Assembly (NCBI RefSeq): GCF_005222815.1
Contig: NZ_STGB01000006.1
Coordinates: 988,075 to 1,052,074 of the forward strand
Direction: 5' to 3'
Length of the DNA: 64,000 bases
Source of the DNA: Roseomonas sp. AR75
GTDB taxonomy: Bacteria; Pseudomonadota; Alphaproteobacteria; Acetobacterales; Acetobacteraceae
Part shown: one piece after another, positions 49,001 to 56,600 of the stretch
How positions within the stretch are numbered: position 1 is the first letter of the stretch
Layout: every line of letters starts with the position of its first letter
Program-made: the position numbers and the translations under genes
Notes under the pieces: model-generated
Seen by the model: the letters and a program-made list of their open reading frames with translations, nothing else
What the model was told of the DNA's origin: nothing
The model's database searches: none

Positions 49001-49981
49001 TCACTCCACCTTCGCGCCGGAATCCGCCACCACCTTGCGGTAGCGCTCGATCTCGGAATTGATGAAGCCGCGGAAGGCGGCAGGCGGCATGTAGGTGATC
49101 TGCGTGCCCGCCGCGGCGAAGCCCGCCACGATCTCGGGGTTCTCGAGCGTCTTGCGGATCGCCTCGGCCAGGATGGTCACGCGGTCCGCCGGCACGCCGG
49201 CCGGGCCGAAGATGCCGAACCAGGAGGCCGCGACAAAATCCGGGAAGCCGGATTCGATCATCGTCGGCGCATCCGGCAGCCAGGGCAGGCGCTGCTCGCC
49301 GGCCGTCGCGATCACGCGCAGCCGCCCGGATTCCACATGCGGCTTCAACGGCTGCCAGGGATAGAACATCAGCGAGGTATCGCCGTTGATCAGCCCGGCG
49401 AACAGCAGCGCGCCGCTGCCATAGGGCACATGCGTCATGTCGACGCCGGCCTGCACGCGCAGCGCCGATCCCGTCAGATGCGCCGTTGTCCCGATCCCGG
49501 AGGAAGCATAGTTGATCTGCCCCGGCCGCGACTTCGCCAGCGCCACCAGCTCCGCCACGTTGCGCACCGGCAGCTGGCTCGGCACCACCAGCACCATGGG
49601 CTGTGTCGCCAGCCGCGCGATCGGCGTGAAGTCCGCCACCGGGTCGTAGGGCAGGCGGCGGTACAGGCTGATGTTGATCGCATGCGTCTGGCTGCCGGCA
49701 AACAGCAGCGTGTAGCCATCCGGCGCGCTGCGCGCGACGATCTCGGTGCCGACGATGCCGCCCGCGCCGCCGCGATTCTCGATCACCGGGCGCTGTCCCA
49801 GCACCTCGCCCATCGCGCCGGCAAGCTGCCGCGCGGCAAGATCGGTCGCGGTGCCGGCGGCATAGGGCACGACGATGCGGATCGGCTTGTCCGGAAAGCG
49901 TTCCTGCGCGCTGGCTTGGCGGGCCAGGCCAGTGGCGGACAGCGCAGCCAGTGCGGAAAGTCCGGCACGACGCGTGAGCAT
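49001..49981 (-). CDS. Tripartite tricarboxylate-type substrate-binding protein (Bug/TctC family)
   Basis: 326 residues. The signal peptide MLTRRAGLSALAALSATGLA is cleaved near ASAQ. The family hallmarks FPDKPIRIVVPYAAGTATDL, IENRGGAGGIVGTEIVARS, PDGYTLLFAG and INYASSGIGTTAHL are all present. It binds a carboxylate in the periplasm. No TctA/TctB membrane genes are near, as is usual for Bug proteins. It heads the minus-strand catabolic cluster and is divergent from the IclR gene, so its ligand may be the pathway substrate. Confidence 0.95.
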   Translation of the reverse strand: MLTRRAGLSALAALSATGLARQASAQERFPDKPIRIVVPYAAGTATDLAARQLAGAMGEVLGQRPVIENRGGAGGIVGTEIVARSAPDGYTLLFAGSQTHAINISLYRRLPYDPVADFTPIARLATQPMVLVVPSQLPVRNVAELVALAKSRPGQINYASSGIGTTAHLTGSALRVQAGVDMTHVPYGSGALLFAGLINGDTSLMFYPWQPLKPHVESGRLRVIATAGEQRLPWLPDAPTMIESGFPDFVAASWFGIFGPAGVPADRVTILAEAIRKTLENPEIVAGFAAAGTQITYMPPAAFRGFINSEIERYRKVVADSGAKVE

Positions 49982-50013
49982 GGCTTCTCCTCCCTCGGCT
50001 TTCAGTCTATTTC

Positions 50014-50047
50014 TTCCGCTATGCGGAAAGTCATCCGTTATGCGGAA
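50014..50047. promoter_or_regulatory. Two IclR-type operator boxes between tctC and iclR genes
   Basis: Box 1 (50,014-50,028) is TTCCGC-TAT-GCGGAA, a perfect palindrome. Box 2 (50,033-50,047), ATCCGTTATGCGGAA, matches it at 13 of 15 positions. Centres are 19 bp apart. IclR-family regulators bind such 15-bp dyads, and the site lies between the regulator and its divergent target cluster. Box 2 overlaps the ATG assigned to the regulator. Confidence 0.7.
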
Positions 50048-50882
50048 GCCTAGGGATCAGCGCAGCGCCGTGTCAACGACCGCGCGCACCCGCCACGAGA
50101 CACTGGCGCGTGACGAGTTGCGCACGCTCGCCAAGGGTCTCGCGGTGATCGAGGCCTTCGATGCCGAACATCCGTCGCTCACCCTCAGCGAGACGGCGCG
50201 CCGCGTCGGCATCAGTCCCGGGTCGGCGCAGCGCATCCTGCGCACGCTGGAAAGTCTCGGCTATGTCGGCAGCGACGGCGCACGCTACGCGCTGCGGCCG
50301 CGCACGCTGCAGCTCGGCTACGCCTTCCTCGCCACGCTCCCGCTTTCGGCCATCGCCCAGCCGCTGCTGTCCTCGCTGACCGCGCGGCTCGATGCCTCCG
50401 CCTCGCTCGCGCTGCTGGACGGCGCGGAGGTGGTCTATGTCGCGCGTGCTTCCGCAAGGCGTCTCAGCCGGGACTACATGTCCGTCGGCACGCGCATGCC
50501 GGCCCATGCGACCTCGGTCGGCAAGGTGCTGCTCGCGGCGCTGCCGCCGGAGGCGCTGGAGGCGGCGCTGGCCGTCCCGTCGCAGCGCCTCACGCCGAAC
50601 ACGCTCGCACGCGGCGAGGATATCCGCGCCGCGGTCGCCAGGGCCGCGCGTGATGGCCATGCGCTGAACGACCAGGAGACGATTATGGGCCTGCGCTCCA
50701 TCGCCGTGCCGGTCGCGGTGGGCGGCCAGGTCGTTGCCGCGCTCGGCGCCAGTGCGGAGGTCGCGCGCACCGGCCTCGGGACGATGGAGACGGAATGGCT
50801 GCCGGAGCTGCGCGCCACGGCGGCGGCCTTCGCCGCTGCGCTTTCGGCGCGCGAGCCGCCGCCCTATCGCTACGGCAGCTGA
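50040..50882 (+). CDS. IclR family transcriptional regulator
   Basis: 280 residues from ATG 50,040; GTG at 50,070 is a reasonable alternative because the ATG lies inside an operator box. The winged helix is LAKGLAVIEAFDAEHPSLTL and ETARRVGISPGSAQRILRTL. The effector domain has YMSVGTRMPAHATSVGKVLLA, LNDQETIMGLRSIAVPV and AALGASAEVARTG. It is divergent from the TctC-headed cluster and probably represses or activates it in response to a pathway acid, and regulates itself. Confidence 0.93.
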   Translation: MRKPRDQRSAVSTTARTRHETLARDELRTLAKGLAVIEAFDAEHPSLTLSETARRVGISPGSAQRILRTLESLGYVGSDGARYALRPRTLQLGYAFLATLPLSAIAQPLLSSLTARLDASASLALLDGAEVVYVARASARRLSRDYMSVGTRMPAHATSVGKVLLAALPPEALEAALAVPSQRLTPNTLARGEDIRAAVARAARDGHALNDQETIMGLRSIAVPVAVGGQVVAALGASAEVARTGLGTMETEWLPELRATAAAFAAALSAREPPPYRYGS

Positions 50883-50895
50883 AGGCGGCTGCGCG

Positions 50896-51207
50896 TCACG
50901 CCGCGGGTGACAGCACGTGGATGACGCGCGATGCGATCATCTCCCTGGTGCGCGCGCCATAGGCCTGCATGTGCGGCGCGGCGGCATGCGCCTTCAGCGC
51001 GGCCGGGCTTTCCCACTTCTCGATGACGACGAAGGTGTCTGGCCCGAATGCCGTCTGGAAGCTGCCGATGCCCTCGGCGTCGATCGCCGGGCCGTATTCG
51101 ATGCAGCCCTCCTCCGCCAGCACGGCCGGCATGTTGCCGCGGAACTCGCGCAGCACGGCCTCGCGCATGCCTGGCTTCGCGGTGATGATGGCGATGACGT
51201 GGATCAC
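50896..51207 (-). CDS. Antibiotic biosynthesis monooxygenase (ABM)-fold protein
   Basis: 103 residues; GTG at 51,207 is preferred, 9 bases after GGGGAGGA. Conserved segments are IHVIAIITAKPGMREAVLREF, LAEEGCIEYGPAIDAEG and FVVIEKWESPAALKAHAAAP, then MQAYG. The dimeric ferredoxin-like fold is shared by quinol monooxygenases (YgiN) and heme or polyketide oxygenases; the role here is unknown. Convergent with the IclR gene. Confidence 0.85.
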   Translation of the reverse strand: MIHVIAIITAKPGMREAVLREFRGNMPAVLAEEGCIEYGPAIDAEGIGSFQTAFGPDTFVVIEKWESPAALKAHAAAPHMQAYGARTREMIASRVIHVLSPAA

Positions 51208-51337
51208 GTGGACCAATCCTCCCCCTTGCGGTCGGCCAAGGCTGCGCCGGCCGGGGCTGCGGATCAATGCCGGGTTGCGCTGACGCGCGCGGAAGGTGCC
51301 TGATGCGCCCTGCCGCTGCCCGGACAAGGACCCCGAC

Positions 51338-52021
51338 ATGCCCGCTGCGCCCCTGCGCATCCTCTCCACCCTCGGCGTGCATGGCGTGCTGCAGGGCCTG
51401 TTGCCGCGCGCGGCCGAAGCCGGCTTCGCGCCGGAGATCCGCTTCGATCCCACCGTGCGCCTGCTCGCGGCCATCCGCGACGGCGCGCACGGCGACGTGG
51501 CGATCCTGACCGAAGAAGGCGTCGCGGACCTGACGGCATCCGGCGTCTTGGCCCCGTCGCCGCGCCGGATCCTGGCGCAGTCCATGGTCGGCGCCGCCGT
51601 GCGCGCCGGTGCGCCGCGGCCCGACATCGGCACCGAGGCGGCCTTCATCGCAACGCTCCGCGCCGCACCCTCCGTCGTCTATTCCGCCAGCGGCGCGAGC
51701 GGCCTGTTCTTCGCCGCGCTGATCGAGCGCCTCGGCATCGCCGCCGAAGTCAACGCCAAGGCCCGGATCGTGCCGCAGGGCTTCACGGCGGAGCCCGTCG
51801 CGCGCGGCGAGGCCGCGCTGGCTATCCAGCAGATCAGCGAATTGATGGCTGTGCCCGGTGTGGACATCCTCGGGCCGCTGCCGCCGAGCTGCAACACGAC
51901 CGTGGTCTTCGCCGCATCATGCTTCACGGGTGCTGGCGCGGAAGCCGGGCGCTTCGTCGCCTGGCTTGCGGAGGCCATGACGCGGGAGGCGCTGCGTGCG
52001 GCAGGCCTGGCGCCGGCGTGA
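51338..52021 (+). CDS. Periplasmic-binding-fold protein without signal peptide (ModA-like)
   Basis: 227 residues from MPAAPLRILSTLGVHGVLQG; AAGGA lies 7 bases upstream. The sequence follows the molybdate-binding-type fold: GDVAILTEEGVADLTASGVL, SVVYSASGASGLFFAALIERLGI, RGEAALAIQQISELMAVPGVD and LGPLPPSCNTTVVFAA. There is no signal peptide, so it is likely cytoplasmic. Such soluble relatives may sense a small molecule. No ABC partner is encoded nearby. Confidence 0.7.
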   Translation: MPAAPLRILSTLGVHGVLQGLLPRAAEAGFAPEIRFDPTVRLLAAIRDGAHGDVAILTEEGVADLTASGVLAPSPRRILAQSMVGAAVRAGAPRPDIGTEAAFIATLRAAPSVVYSASGASGLFFAALIERLGIAAEVNAKARIVPQGFTAEPVARGEAALAIQQISELMAVPGVDILGPLPPSCNTTVVFAASCFTGAGAEAGRFVAWLAEAMTREALRAAGLAPA

Positions 52022-52154
52022 TGCTGCGACGTGGTCCCAGCCGCCGTGGCGGCTGCATGCGGCATGGCCAAATCCTACCGAATATTTAGCTCCGCCAAAT
52101 CCTTCCTTCATCCCGAGGCAGTACGCATGCCGGAAACATGGAAGGCGGTTGGGG
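52022..52154 (+). promoter_or_regulatory. AT-richer leader of the chemoreceptor gene
   Basis: A 133-bp gap with lower GC than its surroundings. GCCAAATCC occurs at 52,067-52,075 and 52,094-52,102 on either side of CCGAATATTTAGC. This could include the promoter of the globin-coupled receptor; no sigma factor consensus is convincing. Confidence 0.35.
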
Positions 52155-53501
52155 ATGATCGACACGGCATTGCGCGAACGCACGGCGTTCCTGTCCATCG
52201 ACACGGCGACGCAGGAGGCGATACGCGGCGTCCTGCCATTGCTGCAGGAGCACCTGCCGACGATCCTGAGTGAGTTCTACGCGCATGTCATGCGCTTCCC
52301 GGAGCTGGCGCGGCTGTTCCCCAGCGAGGCCATCCGCAGGCACGCGGAAACCGCCCAGGGCCGGCACTGGCTGAACCTCTTCTCCGGCCGCTTCGACGCC
52401 GAGTACCACGCCAGCGTGCGACGGATCGGCCTGGCGCACAGCCGTATCGGGCTCGATCCCCGCTGGTATCTCGGTGGCTATACGCATGTGCTGATGCGCC
52501 TGCAGCGGCTGATCGTGGCGCATCACTGGCGCAGGCTCGGCACGCCGCAGGCGCGCGCCCGCATGACCGCCATGCTCGATGCCGTTACGCAGGCCGTGCT
52601 GCTCGACGCCGAGCTCGCCATCTCGATCTATCTCGAGGAGAACAAGGTCGCCTACGATTCGCGCATCGCCGGCTTCGCCGCCGCCTTCGAAGGGCGGGTG
52701 GATGCCGTGGCGCAGGCGGTTGCGGCCTCCGCCGCGCAGGTGAGCGAGGGCGCCACTGCGGTGGCGCAGAGCGCGGCCACCACCTCGGACAGCGTGGGGC
52801 GCGCTTCCGCCAGCGTCGAGGACGCCGCGGCCAATGTCACCACCGTCGCCGGCGCCGCGGAGCAGCTCTCCGCCTCCATCCAGGAGATCGCGCAGCAGGT
52901 GAGCCGCTCCGCCGAAATCTCGTCGCGGGCGGCGACGACGGCCCACGACACCAATGCAGCCGTCGCCTTGTTGAGCGGCAAGGCCCAGGAGATCGGCGAT
53001 GTCGTCCGCCTGATCAGCGACATCGCCAGCCAGACCAATCTGCTTGCGCTGAACGCGACGATCGAGGCTGCGCGGGCGGGCGAGGCCGGCAAGGGCTTTG
53101 CCGTGGTGGCGAGCGAAGTGAAGGCACTGGCGACCCAGACGGCGCGCGCGACAGAGGAGATCGGCGCGCAGATCGCGGCGATCCAGGCCGGCACCAGCGG
53201 CACGGTCTCCGCCATCCGCGTGCTCGCGGAGACGGTGCAGGAGATCGGCCAGACCGCGCAGGCCATCGCCGCGGCGGTGGAGCAGCAGCGCGCCGCGACG
53301 CAGGAGATCGCGCGCAGCGCCCAGCATGTCTCGCAGGGCACCCAGGTCGCGGCGGGCAACATCGCCGGCCTGGGGGGCGCTGCCGCGCGCAGCAACGGCG
53401 CCGCCGCCGAGATCAAGGATGCCGCGGGCCGGCTGGAGCAGAACACGGAAGTCCTGCGGGAAGCGGTCGGCGGCTTCCTGGCGGAACTCCGCGCCGCCTA
53501 G
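52155..53501 (+). CDS. Globin-coupled methyl-accepting chemotaxis protein, soluble
   Basis: 448 residues. The N-terminal 165 residues form a sensor globin: LLQEHLPTILSEFYAHVMRF, then VRRIGLAHSRIGLDPRWYLGGY with proximal haem His95. A linker then leads to the methyl-accepting domain, whose hairpin ISDIASQTNLLALNATIEAA to VVASEVKALA spans about 287-326. No membrane segment is present, so this is a cytoplasmic oxygen sensor of the HemAT type. It signals to CheA/CheW elsewhere. No other chemotaxis genes are in the window. Confidence 0.93.
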   Translation: MIDTALRERTAFLSIDTATQEAIRGVLPLLQEHLPTILSEFYAHVMRFPELARLFPSEAIRRHAETAQGRHWLNLFSGRFDAEYHASVRRIGLAHSRIGLDPRWYLGGYTHVLMRLQRLIVAHHWRRLGTPQARARMTAMLDAVTQAVLLDAELAISIYLEENKVAYDSRIAGFAAAFEGRVDAVAQAVAASAAQVSEGATAVAQSAATTSDSVGRASASVEDAAANVTTVAGAAEQLSASIQEIAQQVSRSAEISSRAATTAHDTNAAVALLSGKAQEIGDVVRLISDIASQTNLLALNATIEAARAGEAGKGFAVVASEVKALATQTARATEEIGAQIAAIQAGTSGTVSAIRVLAETVQEIGQTAQAIAAAVEQQRAATQEIARSAQHVSQGTQVAAGNIAGLGGAAARSNGAAAEIKDAAGRLEQNTEVLREAVGGFLAELRAA

Positions 53502-53531
53502 GCGGCCGGACCTTGGCCACGCATGGACTGT

Positions 53532-53565
53532 CGGAGGGAGTGCACCCGGGTTCGAACCGTCGCTG
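53532..53565 (+). repeat. 34-bp dispersed repeat, copy A
   Basis: CGGAGGGAGTGCACCCGG followed by GTTCGAACCGTCGCTG. It matches 63,689-63,722 at 30 of 34 positions. It lies in the gap between the chemoreceptor and the RTX gene. TTCGAA is its centre, but the arms do not form a tRNA T-stem. Confidence 0.6.
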
Positions 53566-53612
53566 CCCCCGCAAGCTGTCCCTGCTGCGCTTCGCAAGGC
53601 GCCGGGGGGTGC

Positions 53613-56600
53613 CTACGCGATCACCAGATCGGTCGCCGCCAGCGTCGGCTTGTTGCTCAGCGTGGCGATGGTGATGGCCGCGCCGCCGCCGGTGCCGTCC
53701 GCGTCCCACATCAGCACGCCCGTCGCCTTGGTATAGACGAACTGCCCGATCGCCGCGCTCGGCGCGTTGCTCGCGAAGCGCGCCGCATCCAGCGCGCCGA
53801 CCGGCAAGCCGCCGAAGGTCGCCGAGGCAAAGGTCAGCAGGTCGTCGCCGGGGCGGAAATCCGTCAGCGTGTCGCCGCCCTCGTTCGGCACCAGCCACAG
53901 GTAGCGGTCGAAGCCGCCGCCGCCGGTCAGCGTATCTGCGCCGACGCCGCCCTCGATCGTGTCGTTGCCCTGCCCGCCGGACAGCCGGTCGGCCTCGCCC
54001 AGCCCGCGCAGCAGGTTCGACCCGCCATTGCCGGTGATGACGTTCGCCAGCGCGTTGCCCGTCGCCGTCAGGTCGCCATTGCCGAGCAGCGTCAGGTTCT
54101 CCACCGTCGGCGTCAGCGTGTAGCTGATGCTGCTCAGCACCGTATCGGTGCCGCCGCCCACCAGCTCGATGATCTGGTCGAGGTCGCCGATCAGGTAGGT
54201 GTCGTCGCCATTGCCGCCATCCAGCCGGTCCACGCCCTCGCCGCCGACCAGGCTGTCCGCGCCCTCGCCGCCCTGCAGCGTGTCGTTGCCCTGGCCGCCG
54301 GAGAGCGTGTCGTTGCCGTCGTAGCCGAGCAGGCGATTGTTGCCGACATTGCCGACCATCAGGTTGTTCGCGGCATTGCCGTCGCCGCGCGCGTTGGCGG
54401 TGCCGTTGAAGCGCAGCTCCTCGATATGGTCGGACAGCGCGAAGCTGGCGTTGAGGATGACGGTGTCGTAGCCGCCGCCATCCTGCTCGATCAGCGTGTC
54501 GGTCGCATCCGGCAAGTAGAGGTCGTTGCCGCCGCCGCCGATCAGCGTGTCAGCCTTGCCGGCGCCGACCAGCTGGTTCGCGGCGTCGTTGCCGGTGATG
54601 ACGTTGCTCAGGCTGTTGCCGGTGCCGTTGATCGCGGCATTGCCGGTCAGCACCAGATCCTCGAAGTTCGCCGCGAGCGTCCAGGTGACGGAGGAGAAGA
54701 CGGTGTCGGAGCCCGCGTCGCGCAGCTCCAGCGTCTTGTCGGCAATGTTGTCCACATCATAGGCGTCGTTGCCCACGCCGCCCGCCATGCTGTCCGCACC
54801 GGCCTCGCCGACGAGCGAATCGTTGCCCGTGCCCCCGTCGAGCGTGTCGTTCTGCGCGCCGCCGTAGAGCGAGTCATTGCCGGCGCCGCCGAGCAGCCGG
54901 TCCGCGCCGCCAAGCCCGCTGACCGCATCGTTGCCGCCGAGCGCATCGATGGTGTTCGCGCCGGCATCCCCCTCCAGCACATCGTCGCCGCTTCCGGGGC
55001 CGCCGGAGCCGGAGACCGCGACCAGCGTGTCGGCGAATTCCAGGAACTCGACACCGGAGACGGTGTCGGCCCCTTCCGGCTGACCCGCACGCAGGTCCAC
55101 CACGGTGAACAGCCCGCCGCCGAGCGCGTTCACGAGGTAGTCCGCCCGCAGACCGGACAAGACCGTCGTGTCGGTGCCGAGGCCTCCATCGACGCTGTCG
55201 TCGCCCGCGCCGCCCGCCAGTCGGTCATCGCCCTTGCCGCCGGTCAGGGTGTCCGCGCCGCCCTCGCCGTTCAGCGTCTCGTTGCCGTCGCCACCGGCCA
55301 GGCGGTCACCGCCACCGCGGCCGAAGAACACGCTGGGCTGCGCCGAGCCCGTCAGCGAGTCGGCGCCCTCCGTGCCCATCTGGCCGATGCTGGTGGAGGC
55401 CACTTCCTCGGCCGTGCCGCCGCCATCGGTGTAGCGGGCGACCGCACGCAGGCCGAGCCCCGCCAGGGCCGGCCCGGGCAGGAGGTTCGGCCCCGTCGCG
55501 CCGGCGATGTCGGTCCAGGCGCCGGCACCCGCGCGCGACTGCCATTGCAACGTCACCGCGCCCATGCCGTCGGCATCGGTCAGCGTGGCGGAGGCGGTGA
55601 GCTGGCTGTCCGTCGCGCTCAGCGCGACGTCGCCGACCGGCGCGTCGTTGACCGGCGTCAGGTCGAGCATCGCCACGCCATTGGCGCTCACCAGCCCGTC
55701 GGAGACGGTGAACTGGAAGGCGACGCCGCTGTCGTCATGAGCGGCGGGCGTGAACAGCCAGGTGCCGTTGCCGTTGTCGAGCAGCGTGCTTGGCCTGCCG
55801 GAGATCTGCGCGAGGTTCGTCAGGCTGAGCGGCTTGCCCTCGGGGTCGGCCCAGCCGGCCAGCAGCGCGGCGGTGGTCAGCAGGCGCGTCCCGTCCTCGG
55901 CCAACGGGGCCAGCGCCTGCAGCGCCGGTCCGCGCGGCGCGTCGTCCTCCGCCGTCACGCCGATGGTCACCGTGGCCGGCTTCACGCCACCGCTGAAGAC
56001 GCTCAGGGACAGGTCCGCGATGGTCGCGGTCGCAAGGCTGTCCCCCGGGAAGGTCGCGAGCACCACCTCCTGCACCCCGTCGCCGTTCAGGTCCACGAAG
56101 CGGGGCTGGCCCGTCGGGAGGGGCTTCACGGGCGTCAGGGAGCCGTCGAAGAACAGCCCAGTGAAGGGGTTGTCCGCCGCGTCCAGCTCGGTGAAGACGC
56201 CGTCGCCATTGAGCCAGATGCGCAGGCTGGAGTTCGCGATCACCGAGGTCGTGTTGACGACCGTGGCGACCAGGTCCGGGCGCCCGTCGCCGTTCAGGTC
56301 GGCGAGCGTGAAGCCGGCTAGGGCCCCACCGGGGAACTGGAGTCCCGCGAAGGGATCGGCGGCGCCGCTGAGCTTCGTGAAAACCGGCTGGGTCGCGGTG
56401 CCCGTGTTCAGCCAGGCATCGAGCACGATCGGCGCGGCGCTGAAATTCGTGGTGTCGGTGGACCGGCCGACAATGAGGTCCTGCAGCCCATCGCCGTTCA
56501 GGTCGCCGAAGGCCAGCGAAGCGGTTGGCCCTACCGCGATCCCGCCCACCGGATTGTCCAGCCCCGTCACCGCCGTGAAGACCGGCGCGGTTTCCGTGCC

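Noticed and set aside
53548..53565. GGGTTCGAACC as part of a tRNA
   Set aside because: The sequences around TTCGAA do not form a T-stem, and no acceptor, anticodon or D arm can be built on either strand.
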